This document shows positions 21,800 to 31,203 of a DNA stretch of 64,000 nucleotides, piece after piece. A model generated the notes under the pieces. The model was not told where the DNA came from and ran no database searches. It worked only from the letters and a program-made list of their open reading frames with translations. The position numbers and the translations under genes were made by a program. The stretch is from Aerococcaceae bacterium zg-252 (GTDB lineage Bacteria; Bacillota; Bacilli; Lactobacillales; Aerococcaceae), in contig CP066204.1 of assembly GCA_016237705.1 (NCBI GenBank), positions 1 to 64,000 of the forward strand, in the 5' to 3' direction. Each line of letters begins with the position of its first letter. Position 1 is the stretch's first letter.

Positions 21800-21838
21800 A
21801 ACTTTCTGGGCTTTTTGAGTACCAGAAAGTTTTTTTTG
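21800..21838 (+). terminator. Intrinsic terminator in the pyrF leader (possible attenuator)
   Basis: A perfect 10-bp stem (21800-21809 with 21822-21831) is followed by eight T residues and ends 16 bases before the pyrF ATG. Because the pyrFE promoter lies upstream, this is placed to act as an attenuator; it may also end the glnRA transcript. Confidence 0.85.
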
Positions 21839-21854
21839 TAGGGAGGATGTTAAA

Positions 21855-22601
21855 ATGTTAGCGAATAGTCCGATTATTGCCTTAGACTTTCCGAATCAAG
21901 AAGCGTGTTTAGCGTTTTTAAGTCAGTTTGATAATCAAGCGTTGAATATTAAAGTGGGCATGGAACTCTACTATCAAGAGGGCAATGCTCTTATCGAACA
22001 GTTATTATCAAAAGGGCATAAAATCTTCTTGGATTTAAAATTACATGATATTCCCAATACAGTGGAATCAGCGATGAGAATACTTGCAAGTAAAGGTATC
22101 TCAATGGTTACGATTCATGCAAGTGGTGGGAGTGAAATGATTCGTGCAGCTAAGCGTGGATTGGAGTCTGGGACAATTCAAGGACAACCCAAACCTAAAT
22201 TATTAGCAGTAACACAATTGACGTCCCTATCTCAAGAACAATTGCAAGATGAATTGTTAATTTCAGTTCCTTTAAAGGTAAGTGTACTCCATTATGCTCA
22301 AGTAGCAATTGAGTCTGGGGCTGACGGTATTGTTTGTTCGCCCTTAGAAGCTGAGTTATTAAGAAAGCAGATAGATGATTCTATCGTGATAGTAACGCCG
22401 GGGATTCGTAATACGTCTTATGTCATGGGAAGTGATGACCAAACACGTGTCACGACGCCTTACCAAGCTGCTTTAAATGGCAGTGATTATATTGTAGTCG
22501 GACGTCCGATTACCCAAGCTAGTAATCCAGTTGCCGTATATGATGCGATGAAAGAAGAATTTAATAAAGGACGGGAAGAATTAAAATGGAACAAACAATA
22601 G
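21855..22601 (+). CDS. pyrF: Orotidine 5'-phosphate decarboxylase
   Basis: PyrF converts OMP to UMP, the last step of de novo pyrimidine synthesis. The 248-residue TIM barrel has the substrate-binding lysine at IKVGMELYY, the catalytic DLKLHDIPNTV (about residue 60) and the phosphate site GRPITQA near the C-terminus. The ATG follows GGGAGGA. It overlaps pyrE by 16 bases. The rest of the pyr pathway is not in the window, so these last two steps form a separate operon here. Confidence 0.98.
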   Translation: MLANSPIIALDFPNQEACLAFLSQFDNQALNIKVGMELYYQEGNALIEQLLSKGHKIFLDLKLHDIPNTVESAMRILASKGISMVTIHASGGSEMIRAAKRGLESGTIQGQPKPKLLAVTQLTSLSQEQLQDELLISVPLKVSVLHYAQVAIESGADGIVCSPLEAELLRKQIDDSIVIVTPGIRNTSYVMGSDDQTRVTTPYQAALNGSDYIVVGRPITQASNPVAVYDAMKEEFNKGREELKWNKQ

Positions 22602-23215
22602 CAGCACATTTATTAGCGATTGGAGCCGTTAACTTGAATCCTAAAGAACCTTATATTTGGACGAGTGGGTTAAGAGCACCTATTTATTGTGATAATCGTT
22701 TAATTATGAGCTATCCTGATATTCGGCTTGAAATTGCACAAGCAATGGTTAAATTAATTAAGCAACACTTTCCTGATGTAGAAGTAATTGCTGGAACAGC
22801 AACAGCTGGGATTCCACATGCAGCTTTTGTGGCTCATTTGATGAATTTACCGATGATTTATGTTCGTTCGAGTGCTAAGGCTCATGGAACGAAAAGTGCG
22901 ATTGAAGGTAAACTTGAGCAAAATAGTAAAGTGGTCATGATTGAAGATTTAATTAGTACGGGAAAAAGTGTAATACAAGCGGCAGAATTTGTGAAAGCTG
23001 AAGGAGCAGAAGTACTCGGTTGTGTGGCTGTTTTTAATTATTTACTAGCATCAGGGCAACAAGCATTTGCAAAGCATCAACTTCCTTTATATACGCTATC
23101 CAATTATCGTGCTTTAATTGATGTCGCAACCGAACAAGCATCTTTAAGTGAGTATAAAGCAACATTGGAAGAATGGTATCAAAATCCTGTTGCTTGGTCA
23201 GAACAATTTAAATAA
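22586..23215 (+). CDS. pyrE: Orotate phosphoribosyltransferase
   Basis: PyrE makes OMP from orotate and PRPP. The 209-residue type I PRTase contains the PRPP loop VMIEDLISTGKSVIQA (about residue 113) and the N-terminal orotate segment PYIWTSGLRAPIYCDNR. The ATG at 22586 lies inside the pyrF end and is preceded by AAGGACGGGA, so the two are translationally coupled. The gene consumes PRPP made by prs, encoded 2.5 kb downstream. Confidence 0.98.
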   Translation: MEQTIAAHLLAIGAVNLNPKEPYIWTSGLRAPIYCDNRLIMSYPDIRLEIAQAMVKLIKQHFPDVEVIAGTATAGIPHAAFVAHLMNLPMIYVRSSAKAHGTKSAIEGKLEQNSKVVMIEDLISTGKSVIQAAEFVKAEGAEVLGCVAVFNYLLASGQQAFAKHQLPLYTLSNYRALIDVATEQASLSEYKATLEEWYQNPVAWSEQFK

Positions 23216-23221
23216 AATAGA

Positions 23222-23262
23222 ACTCCAATCAAGGTGAATCGTTCGTATTGATTGGGGGTATT
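23222..23262 (+). terminator. Probable terminator after pyrE
   Basis: A stem of about 10 bp with G-U pairs (23223-23232 with 23248-23257) has a 15-base loop. Only a weak T tract follows, so efficiency is doubtful. Confidence 0.55.
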
Positions 23263-23376
23263 TGTGATTCATCAAGTGAAAATATATAAATTTCACGAAC
23301 TTTCCACTAGATTATATGTAATATCATTAGTACTTTTGATATACTAGATATAAAACAAGCTGTAGGAGGTCAAAGG

Positions 23377-24222
23377 ATGGAGCAACAATCTAAAAAAACG
23401 AAACGAAATCAGCGAATTGTTTACATTAGTCAATACTTTATTTCTCACCCCAATCAATTAATCAGTTTATCCTATTTTTCAGATTATTTTGCTTGTGCAA
23501 AATCTTCAATTAGTGAAGATATTGATTTTATTCGTGAAGTATTTCAACAAAATCAACTTGGAACACTTCAAACGATTTCTGGTGTACAAGGTGGCATGAT
23601 TTATTTACCAACTTTACCGGAACAAGAAGAAAGAATGTTAATGGAACAAATTCAAGCAGAATTATCTTCTGGTAAACGTATTTTACCAGGAAACTATGTT
23701 TATTTAGCTGATATGTTACAAAAACCGCAATTATTAGATGCGATTGCGAAATTAATTGCCTCTAAATATCAATCGTTAAATCTTGATGCAGTGGTGACAA
23801 TCGAAACCAAAGGAATTGGCTTATGTGTTGAAGTGGCACGTTACTTAAATATTCCACATGTTGTTGTGAGAAGAAGTTCATCTGATATGGATGGTTCTAC
23901 GATTTCGGTTAACTACGTTTCAGGGTCGCATCAACGTGTTTCAAAAATGGAATTATCAAAAGCAAGTTTACAACCAGGTAGTCGTGTTTTAATTATTGAT
24001 GATTTTCTTCGCAATGGTGGAACGATGTTAGGTTTAATGTCGTTGATTGAAGAATTTGATTGTAAAACAGTGGCTAAATGCGTATTTGTTGAGAGCACTT
24101 ATAAAGACCCTCAACCATTGCCGAGCTATGATTCTTTATTGAAAGTGGAAATCGTCTATAATAAAGAGACGTCACATTTTGAATTACAGAGCGAATTAGG
24201 TAATTTTTTTGATAAAAAATAG
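23377..24222 (+). CDS. purR: Pur operon regulator PurR
   Basis: PurR is a PRPP-responsive DNA-binding protein that represses or activates purine genes in Firmicutes. The N-terminal winged helix (residues 1-75) is followed by a PRTase-like domain with the PRPP loop VLIIDDFLRNGGTML (near residue 205), used for sensing rather than catalysis. The 281-residue length is typical. The ATG follows TAGGAGG. It stands just before glmU, a neighbourhood shared with B. subtilis purR-yabJ-spoVG-glmU-prs, minus yabJ and spoVG. Confidence 0.97.
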   Translation: MEQQSKKTKRNQRIVYISQYFISHPNQLISLSYFSDYFACAKSSISEDIDFIREVFQQNQLGTLQTISGVQGGMIYLPTLPEQEERMLMEQIQAELSSGKRILPGNYVYLADMLQKPQLLDAIAKLIASKYQSLNLDAVVTIETKGIGLCVEVARYLNIPHVVVRRSSSDMDGSTISVNYVSGSHQRVSKMELSKASLQPGSRVLIIDDFLRNGGTMLGLMSLIEEFDCKTVAKCVFVESTYKDPQPLPSYDSLLKVEIVYNKETSHFELQSELGNFFDKK

Positions 24223-24251
24223 AAATTTTGCCAATCGTAATGCCATTTTCA

Positions 24252-24260
24252 TGGTATAAT
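24252..24260 (+). promoter_or_regulatory. Extended -10 promoter for glmU-prs
   Basis: TGG followed by TATAAT (24255-24260) lies 35 bases before glmU. A TTGCCA at 24228 is too far away (21-base spacer) to be a normal -35, so the extended -10 probably suffices. Confidence 0.7.
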
Positions 24261-24294
24261 AAATTGAACAGACTTATTTATAAGGAGTGTTGAG

Positions 24295-25665
24295 ATGGAT
24301 AATCGAATAGCAGTTATTTTAGCTGCTGGTAAAGGAACTAGGATGAAGTCTAGTTTGTATAAGGTACTACATCCAGTTTGTGGTTTATCGATGGTCGAGC
24401 ATGTTGTTAGAGCAGTAAAAGAGAGTAATGTTAATCAAATAGTTACTATTGTAGGACATGGTGCTGAACAAGTAAAATCTGTGTTGGGTGAACAATCCGA
24501 TTACGCATTGCAAGAAGAGCAATTGGGGACGGGTCATGCAGTTTTACAAGCAGAAACAATTATTGGACATCAAAAAGGGCAAACATTAGTGATTTGTGGA
24601 GATACCCCATTGTTGTCTGGTGATACGTTAAATCAATTATTTACCTACCACGAATCAACTAATTCTCATGTAACCGTCTTAACGGCTATGGCAGATGATT
24701 CGACAGGTTATGGACGAATTGTGCGTTCATCTCAAGGACAGGTAGAACGAATTGTTGAGCAAAAAGATGCAACGGAAGAAGAGAAACAAATCAAAGAAAT
24801 CAATACAGGAACGTATGTTTTTGATAATGAAATGTTATTCCGTATGTTGTCACGTGTTACGAATGATAATGCTCAAGGAGAATATTATTTACCTGATGTG
24901 ATTGAATTGATAAAAGCAGAGGGTGGCAATGTTTCAGCTTTTATTATGGAAGATATGGACGAAGCATTAGGTGTTAATGATCGTATAGCGTTAGCTCAAG
25001 CAACTCAATTGATGATGCAGCGTATTAATGAAAAACATATGCGTCAAGGTGTTACGATTATTAATCCATTGAATACAGTGATTGAAGCTGATGTTGTGAT
25101 TGGTGAAGATACTGTTATTGAACCAGGTGTTTATTTAAAAGGTAGTACTGTCATTGGTAGCAATTGCTTGATTGGTGCTAATTCTGAAATTGTGGATAGT
25201 AAAATTGAACAGGACGTTCAAATTACGCAATCGGTTATCGAACAATCAACAGTACAATCAGGTGTTACGATTGGCCCATTTGCTCATTTAAGACCAAATA
25301 GTCATCTTGGAAAAAATGTTCATATCGGAAATTTTGTGGAAGTGAAAAATAGTACGATTGGCGATGATACGAAAGCTGGGCATTTAACTTATATTGGCGA
25401 TGCAGATTTAGGCAAAGATATTAATGTTGGGTGCGGTACTATTTTTGTTAATTATGATGGAAAAACGAAACACCGCTCGATGATTGGAGACAATTCATTT
25501 ATTGGATGTAATGCCAATATTGTTTCACCAGTGCAAGTGGGTGAACGAGCATTTATTGCAGCAGGTACAACTGTGACAAAAGATGTTCCAGTAGAAGCAT
25601 TGGCAATTTCGCGAGTTGAACAACGTAATATTGCAAATTATTGGGATAAATTGCAAAAAAAATAA
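24295..25665 (+). CDS. glmU: Bifunctional GlcN-1-P acetyltransferase / GlcNAc-1-P uridyltransferase
   Basis: GlmU makes UDP-GlcNAc, the precursor of peptidoglycan and teichoic acid linkage units. The N-terminal pyrophosphorylase has LAAGKGTRMKS (residue 8) and the sugar-binding ICGDTPLL. The C-terminal left-handed beta-helix (from about 250) shows many hexapeptide turns such as VTIGPFAHLRPNS and IGCNANIVSPV with the catalytic histidine region KAGHLTYIGD. The 456-residue length is standard. ATG 24295 follows AAGGAG. UDP-GlcNAc from this enzyme feeds TagO, encoded 5 kb downstream. Confidence 0.99.
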   Translation: MDNRIAVILAAGKGTRMKSSLYKVLHPVCGLSMVEHVVRAVKESNVNQIVTIVGHGAEQVKSVLGEQSDYALQEEQLGTGHAVLQAETIIGHQKGQTLVICGDTPLLSGDTLNQLFTYHESTNSHVTVLTAMADDSTGYGRIVRSSQGQVERIVEQKDATEEEKQIKEINTGTYVFDNEMLFRMLSRVTNDNAQGEYYLPDVIELIKAEGGNVSAFIMEDMDEALGVNDRIALAQATQLMMQRINEKHMRQGVTIINPLNTVIEADVVIGEDTVIEPGVYLKGSTVIGSNCLIGANSEIVDSKIEQDVQITQSVIEQSTVQSGVTIGPFAHLRPNSHLGKNVHIGNFVEVKNSTIGDDTKAGHLTYIGDADLGKDINVGCGTIFVNYDGKTKHRSMIGDNSFIGCNANIVSPVQVGERAFIAAGTTVTKDVPVEALAISRVEQRNIANYWDKLQKK

Positions 25666-25707
25666 AAGTAGTCATCAAAATTTAAAAACAAAATGGAGGT
25701 AAATTCC

Positions 25708-26700
25708 GTGGTAAAGGCACATTATAAAGATCCAAAGCTAAAAATTTTCTCATTGAGTTCCAATCGTCCGTTGGCAGAGAAGATAGCAAAAGAACTCGGT
25801 TTAGAATTAGGAGAAATTTCAATTTCACATTTTTCAGACGGTGAAATTAAAGTGAATATTGAAGAAAGTATTCGTGGTGACCATGTTTACGTTGTTCAAT
25901 CAACATCTTATCCAGTAAGTGATAATTTAATGGAGTTAATGATTATGATTGACGCTTTACGCCGAGCAAGTGCCAAAACAATCAATGTGGTGATGCCGTA
26001 CTATGGTTATGCAAGACAAGATCGTAAAGCACAATCTCGTGAGCCAATTACAGCAAAATTAGTTGCGAATATGTTAACAATGGCTGGTGCATCTCGTATC
26101 GTTGCATTGGATTTACATGCTGCTCAAATTCAAGGTTTCTTTGATATTCCAGTTGATCATTTAATGGGAGCACCATTATTAGCGAATTACTTTATTGAAA
26201 ATCATTTGGATGGAGATGAGTGCGTGGTTGTATCTCCTGACCATGGTGGTGTGACACGTGCACGTAAATTAGCAGAATTTTTAAAAACACCAATCGCAAT
26301 TGTTGATAAACGTCGTCCACGTCCAAATGTGGCAGAAATCATGAACATTGTTGGTGAAATTAAAGATAAAAAATGTATTATTATCGACGATATGATTGAT
26401 ACTGCTGGTACGATTACATTGGCTGCTAAAGCATTGAAAGAAAAAGGAGCACGTGAAGTTTATATTTGCTGTACGCATGCGATTCTTTCTGGTGAAGCAG
26501 TACAACGTTTGAAAGATGCACCGATTGAAAAAGTGATTATTACCGATTCAATTCCATTATCAGAAGATAAAATGATTGATAAGATTGAAGTGATTTCGGT
26601 TGCCCAATTAGTCGGTGAAGCAATTCGTCGAATTCATGAAAATCGTTCAGTAAGTCCATTATTTAGTGAAAAATTCATTATGTTAGATCATTTTGAATAA
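25708..26700 (+). CDS. prs: Ribose-phosphate pyrophosphokinase
   Basis: Prs makes PRPP from ribose 5-phosphate and ATP, supplying purine, pyrimidine and NAD synthesis. Motifs are [16 protein letters not shown], the ATP-binding [18 protein letters not shown], and the PRPP loop [13 protein letters not shown]. The start is GTG 25708, 8 bases after GGAGG; the ATG at 25693 overlaps that site. The product has 330 residues. It follows glmU and ends at a strong terminator. Nearby pyrE, purR and pncB all bind PRPP. Confidence 0.98.
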   Translation: MVKAHYKDPKLKIFSLSSNRPLAEKIAKELGLELGEISISHFSDGEIKVNIEESIRGDHVYVVQSTSYPVSDNLMELMIMIDALRRASAKTINVVMPYYGYARQDRKAQSREPITAKLVANMLTMAGASRIVALDLHAAQIQGFFDIPVDHLMGAPLLANYFIENHLDGDECVVVSPDHGGVTRARKLAEFLKTPIAIVDKRRPRPNVAEIMNIVGEIKDKKCIIIDDMIDTAGTITLAAKALKEKGAREVYICCTHAILSGEAVQRLKDAPIEKVIITDSIPLSEDKMIDKIEVISVAQLVGEAIRRIHENRSVSPLFSEKFIMLDHFE

Positions 26701-26712
26701 AAGAATATTATT

Positions 26713-26748
26713 CATTCCCTATTTCTATTGAATAGGGGATGATTTTTT
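26713..26748 (+). terminator. Terminator of glmU-prs
   Basis: An 11-bp stem with one G-U pair (26713-26723 with 26731-26741) and a following T tract form a clear intrinsic terminator. Confidence 0.9.
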
Positions 26749-26767
26749 GTTATTTTCACTCTTTTCA

Positions 26768-26776
26768 TGGTAAAAT
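26768..26776 (+). promoter_or_regulatory. Extended -10 promoter for pncB-nadE
   Basis: TGG followed by TAAAAT (26771-26776) lies 44 bases before pncB; no good -35 is visible. Confidence 0.6.
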
Positions 26777-26819
26777 ACTTGTTAAACGAATTAAAAGTTT
26801 AAAGGAGAGTTTATAAAAG

Positions 26820-28292
26820 ATGTTTATCCACCCAGATGATAGCTTAACGCTACATACTGATTTATACCAAATTAATATGTTAAAAACGTATTGGGATGAC
26901 GGGATTGTTAATCGTCATGCTGTATTTGAAGCATATTTTAGAAAAAATCCATTTAACAATGGGTATGCTGTTTTCGCTGGTTTAGAAAGAATTGTTCATT
27001 ATTTACAAGAGTTACATTTTAGTGAATCTGATATTAATTATTTACGTTCATTAGATATGTATCCTGAAGCCTTTCTAAATTATTTAAGTGAATTTAAATT
27101 CGAGTGTAGTGTGCGTAGCTTGGTCGAAGGGGAATTATGTTTTGCGAATGAGCCATTGATTCAAGTGGAAGGTCCATTAGGACAATGCCAATTAGTAGAA
27201 ACAGCGATTTTAAATATTTTGAATTATCAGACATTAGTAGCTACAAAAGCGTCACGTATTCGTAGTGTTATTGGTGAAAATGATAAATTGTCAGAATTTG
27301 GTACAAGACGTGCTCAAGAAATGGAAGCAGCGATTTGGGGAACACGTGCAGCTTATATTGGTGGTTTTGATACAACGAGTAATGTTCGTGCTAGTAAATT
27401 ATTTGGTATTCCTGTTTCGGGTACTCATGCTCATTCATTGGTTCAAGCGTATCGTGATGAATATACGGCATTTAAAAAATATGCTGAATCACATAAAGAT
27501 GTGGTCTTTTTAGTCGATACTTATGATACTTTACGCTCTGGGGTTCCAACAGCGATTCGTGTGGCAAAAGAAATGGGCGATAAAATTAATTTTAGAGGAG
27601 TGCGTATCGACTCAGGCGACATGGCTTATCAGTCAAAACGTATTCGTGAACAATTAGATGAAGCTGGTTTCCCAAATGCTCGTATTATTGCTTCAAATGA
27701 TTTAGATGAGAAATTTATTTTAAACTTGAGAATGCAAGGGGCAAAAATTGATGATTGGGGTGTCGGAACTAAATTAATTACGGCTTTCGACCAACCGTCA
27801 TTAGGGGCAGTTTATAAATTGGTCAGTATTGAAGATGAAGACGGCACAATGGTGCCAACGATGAAAATTTCAAGTAATGCTGAGAAAATGTCAACTCCAG
27901 GTGTGAAACAAGTGTGGCGTATTACAAGAAATCGTGACGGAAAATCTGAAGGTGATTATATTGCGTTAATTGAAGAGCGTCCAGACCAGTTAGAAGAATT
28001 ATATATGTTTCATCCAGTTCATACTTATATTAATAAAACGGTTAAAGATTTTACTGCAAAGCCTTTATTAGTAGACGTGTTTAAAGAAGGAACATTAGTC
28101 TATGAGTTACCTACATTAGAAGAAATCAAGCAGTATGCGAAGGAAACAATTAATGCATTGTGGGATGAGTATAAACGTATTTTAAATCCTGAACAATATC
28201 CAGTTGATTTATCGCAAAAATTATATGATGAAAAAATGGAAAGTATTAAAGAAATTCGGCAAAAGGTTGAAAAATCGGTCACTGAAAATTAA
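26820..28292 (+). CDS. pncB: Nicotinate phosphoribosyltransferase
   Basis: PncB converts nicotinate and PRPP to nicotinate mononucleotide in the NAD salvage pathway. The 490-residue protein shows the N-terminal LTLHTDLYQINML, EFGTRRAQEMEAAIWGTRAAY in the active site, and the autophosphorylated histidine segment SGTHAHSLVQA. The ATG follows AAAGGAGAG. nadE follows after 22 bases, so the operon covers salvage entry and the last NAD step. No de novo NAD genes are seen, which fits a nicotinate-requiring lactic acid bacterium. Confidence 0.98.
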   Translation: MFIHPDDSLTLHTDLYQINMLKTYWDDGIVNRHAVFEAYFRKNPFNNGYAVFAGLERIVHYLQELHFSESDINYLRSLDMYPEAFLNYLSEFKFECSVRSLVEGELCFANEPLIQVEGPLGQCQLVETAILNILNYQTLVATKASRIRSVIGENDKLSEFGTRRAQEMEAAIWGTRAAYIGGFDTTSNVRASKLFGIPVSGTHAHSLVQAYRDEYTAFKKYAESHKDVVFLVDTYDTLRSGVPTAIRVAKEMGDKINFRGVRIDSGDMAYQSKRIREQLDEAGFPNARIIASNDLDEKFILNLRMQGAKIDDWGVGTKLITAFDQPSLGAVYKLVSIEDEDGTMVPTMKISSNAEKMSTPGVKQVWRITRNRDGKSEGDYIALIEERPDQLEELYMFHPVHTYINKTVKDFTAKPLLVDVFKEGTLVYELPTLEEIKQYAKETINALWDEYKRILNPEQYPVDLSQKLYDEKMESIKEIRQKVEKSVTEN

Positions 28293-28314
28293 TGAAAAAA
28301 ATGAGGACTAAAGC

Positions 28315-29145
28315 ATGAGGGCATTACAAAAAGAGATTATTGAAACATTGCGTGTAGTAGAAACGATTAATCCAGAAGAAGAAATTCGTAAAACGATTAA
28401 TTTTTTAAAAGAATATTTGACAACGAATAAAGGGCTTAAAACTTATGTGCTCGGTATTAGTGGTGGTCAAGATTCTACTTTAGCAGGAAAGCTAGCACAA
28501 TTAGCCGTACAAGAATTACGAGCTGAAACCAATGATGAGCAATATCAATTTATCGCTGTTCGTTTACCTTATGGTGTTCAAAATGATGAAGTAGATGCGT
28601 TAGCTGCTTTAGCGTTTATCGAGCCAGATAAAACTTATACTATCAATATCAAACCGGCAACTGATGCTTTGGTAGCTAATTTAGAAGAAAATGGATTAGC
28701 AATCAGTGATTATAATAAAGGGAATATTAAAGCTCGCCAACGAATGGTGGCTCAATATGCGATTGCTGGGCAAACAGCTGGAGCTGTCATTGGAACGGAT
28801 CATGCGGCTGAATCAGTAACTGGGTTCTTTACAAAATTTGGTGACGGAGCTGCTGATATTTTGCCATTATGGCGTTTAAATAAAACGCAAGGACGTGAAT
28901 TGTTGAAAGCCTTACAGGCACCAGAAGCATTATATTTGAAAGTGCCGACAGCTGATTTAGAAGAAGAAAAACCGATGATTTCAGATGAAACAGCTTTAGG
29001 TGTTTCTTATGAGGCGATTGATGCGTATTTAACGGGTCAGACAGTAACGGAGAAAGATGCTCAAATTATCGAACAGTGGTATTTGAAAACTCAACATAAA
29101 CGCCATTTACCGATTACGATTTATGATGATTTTTGGAAAAAATAG
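28315..29145 (+). CDS. nadE: Ammonia-dependent NAD(+) synthetase
   Basis: NadE amidates deamido-NAD with ammonia and ATP. The 276-residue enzyme lacks a glutaminase domain, so it uses free ammonia. The PP-loop motif is [15 protein letters not shown] (about residue 45), and [25 protein letters not shown] forms the active-site region. The ATG follows GAGGA. It is in operon with pncB. Confidence 0.98.
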   Translation: MRALQKEIIETLRVVETINPEEEIRKTINFLKEYLTTNKGLKTYVLGISGGQDSTLAGKLAQLAVQELRAETNDEQYQFIAVRLPYGVQNDEVDALAALAFIEPDKTYTINIKPATDALVANLEENGLAISDYNKGNIKARQRMVAQYAIAGQTAGAVIGTDHAAESVTGFFTKFGDGAADILPLWRLNKTQGRELLKALQAPEALYLKVPTADLEEEKPMISDETALGVSYEAIDAYLTGQTVTEKDAQIIEQWYLKTQHKRHLPITIYDDFWKK

Positions 29146-29197
29146 GAATAGTACAGTAGGCGCAAAGATTGTTAGCCAAACATAGTGAGATTGTTTT

Positions 29198-29230
29198 GGC
29201 TTGAACCACTAAAGGAAGTTAAGTCAAGCC
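29198..29230 (+). promoter_or_regulatory. Hairpin in the tagO leader
   Basis: GGCTTGA (29198-29204) pairs perfectly with TCAAGCC (29224-29230), 24 bases before the tagO start. The same arms and flanking bases recur in the ftsE leader (41173-41242). No T tract follows, so this is not a terminator. Function unknown. Confidence 0.5.
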
Positions 29231-29254
29231 GAACGAAACAAGGGAGTGATAACA

Positions 29255-30289
29255 TTGTTTCAAAAGTTAATAGTACCCTTTATGCAAGTAACACTTCTAT
29301 CATTTATTTTAACTACGCTGGTTCGTCATATTGCACGTCATTTTCAATTGTTTGATAAGGATCCCCATGATATTCAAAAAGGCAATCAAACAGCCGTAAG
29401 TTATGGTGGTGTAGCGATTTATCTATCATTTTGGATAGGCTCTATTTTAACGATGCCCTATTTATTAACGAATCCGAATCAATTATGGTTGTTATTAGCA
29501 TCAACGATTGTTTTGGTTGTTGGAATCATTGATGATGCGATTGAATTGAGACCTTGGCAAAAGACAATTGGTATTTTAGTAGCTGCTAATGTGTTATATT
29601 TTCAAGCTGGCATTGAATTTTCATCTGCTTTATTACCAAATTTAGATCCAAGTATATTTCAAATATTAAGTTATATAGCGACAATGCTTTGGATTTTTGG
29701 TGTGACGAATGCCATTAATTTAATTGACGGTGTAGATGGATTAGCCAGTTCAGTAACAGTAGTTAGCTTATTGACTTTGACGATTACTACTTATTTTTTT
29801 AGTTTATCGATTCGAATGAGTTTTTTGATGATGTTATTATTATTGATTGCGTCAATTATGGGGTTTTTACCTTTTAATTGGGCACCAGCTTCTATATATT
29901 TAGGTGATACAGGAGCTTTATTTATTGGATTTATGTATGCTGCTCTATCAGTATCAAATTTAAAAAGTGCGAGTTTATACTCGTTATTAGTTCCTGTATT
30001 AATCTATTTATTGCCAATATTTGACGCTAGTTATGCGATGTTAAGACGTATTTTAACGAGAAAGGCAATTGGACAAGCAGATCAAGAACATCTACATCAT
30101 CGATTATTACGTTTTGGATTTTCTAAAAAACAAGTGGTCTATGCTATGATTAGTTTTACTTTTATTTTTTCAATACTTGCGATTGCATCTTATATATGGA
30201 CGGAATTACGATTTTTTTGGTTATTGATTGCATTGCTCGTTGTGATTGGTCTAATGCGACTAATGTACCATTTATCTAAAAAACGATAA
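29255..30289 (+). CDS. tagO: Undecaprenyl-phosphate GlcNAc-1-phosphate transferase (TagO/WecA type)
   Basis: TagO starts wall teichoic acid or related glycopolymer synthesis by moving GlcNAc-1-P from UDP-GlcNAc to undecaprenyl phosphate. About eleven membrane helices are interspersed with family motifs: VGIIDDAIELRPWQK, NAINLIDGVDGLASS, YLGDTGALFIG and the QEHLHHRLL histidine loop. The start is TTG 29255, 8 bases after AGGGAG; a GTG at 29246 overlaps the site. The product has 344 residues. Its position before yigZ/degV/comFA matches the B. subtilis tagO neighbourhood. Confidence 0.95.
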   Translation: MFQKLIVPFMQVTLLSFILTTLVRHIARHFQLFDKDPHDIQKGNQTAVSYGGVAIYLSFWIGSILTMPYLLTNPNQLWLLLASTIVLVVGIIDDAIELRPWQKTIGILVAANVLYFQAGIEFSSALLPNLDPSIFQILSYIATMLWIFGVTNAINLIDGVDGLASSVTVVSLLTLTITTYFFSLSIRMSFLMMLLLLIASIMGFLPFNWAPASIYLGDTGALFIGFMYAALSVSNLKSASLYSLLVPVLIYLLPIFDASYAMLRRILTRKAIGQADQEHLHHRLLRFGFSKKQVVYAMISFTFIFSILAIASYIWTELRFFWLLIALLVVIGLMRLMYHLSKKR

Positions 30290-30315
30290 TGCAAATTTGA
30301 GAGAGGGGAATTAGG

Positions 30316-31203
30316 TTGAAAACAGCTTTTATTGTTGATAGCACTGCAGGGATTAATGAGCAATTAAAAGCTCACCCAGATGTTTATGAAGTGATATTAA
30401 CGGTTCAGTTTGCTGACGGTGAAATATTTAAAGATACAACAGACGAAGAGAGTGTCATTGCTTTTTATGAAAAGTTACAGCAAGAAAGTACATTACCTAA
30501 AACGGCACAACCGTCTCCAGGTGAGTATTACCAACTAATAGAACATTTAGTGGAACAAGGTTACGATAGTGTGATTGCGATTCATTTGTCGAACAAATTG
30601 AGTGGAACTTATCAAACGGCTAATATGATTTTACAAGAATATCAAGGGAAATTGACAACTGCTTGCATTGATTCAAAAGGAACTTCAGTTGTAATTGAAA
30701 ATATGTTAGAACAAGCACTTCATTTTTATGAAGCAGCTGAACTTTCATTTGATGAAATTGTGCGTCAACTTGAATGGTTGGCAAGAGAATCACATATTTA
30801 TATGATGATTGAAGATTTGAATAATTTAGTAAAAGGTGGACGTTTATCGGCTGCGAATGCTTTTTTAGGTGGTTTACTGCAAATAAAACCTTTATTAGAA
30901 TTTACTGAAACAGGTGAAGTTGCCTTATTTGAGAAGATTCGTACTGAAAAACGTGTCTATCGCCGTTGGGCTGATTTAATTCAAGCAGCATTAGAAAAAT
31001 ATCCTAAAGGGATTCATGTACGTTTTGGACATAGCAATGCTTTAGAGGCAGCTAAAACTGCTCAAAAGATGATGCAAGAACTATTTCCGCAGGTGATTTC
31101 ATTCAGTATTGGTTATTTAACACCGGTTGTTGGAGTACATGGTGGTAGTGGCGTTCAAGGAATGGCGATTATACCGATAGCAGATGGGATTGAAAAAGAA
31201 TGA
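30316..31203 (+). CDS. DegV-family fatty-acid-binding protein (copy 1)
   Basis: DegV proteins bind a fatty acid; the FakB members present it to the kinase FakA. The 295-residue protein has the N-terminal AFIVDSTAGI, the domain-2 segment IHLSNKLSGTYQTA and IEDLNNLVKGGRLS, all characteristic of the family. The start is TTG 30316 after GAGAGGGGA. It overlaps yigZ by 4 bases and is paralogous to the gene at 31872. Which copy, if either, works as FakB cannot be told from sequence alone. Confidence 0.93.
   Translation: MKTAFIVDSTAGINEQLKAHPDVYEVILTVQFADGEIFKDTTDEESVIAFYEKLQQESTLPKTAQPSPGEYYQLIEHLVEQGYDSVIAIHLSNKLSGTYQTANMILQEYQGKLTTACIDSKGTSVVIENMLEQALHFYEAAELSFDEIVRQLEWLARESHIYMMIEDLNNLVKGGRLSAANAFLGGLLQIKPLLEFTETGEVALFEKIRTEKRVYRRWADLIQAALEKYPKGIHVRFGHSNALEAAKTAQKMMQELFPQVISFSIGYLTPVVGVHGGSGVQGMAIIPIADGIEKE

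Noticed and set aside
23235-23305. Two CGAAC-containing sequences upstream of purR as PurR boxes
   Set aside because: Each differs from the PurBox consensus at two or more positions, the spacing is too large, and one lies in a terminator loop.
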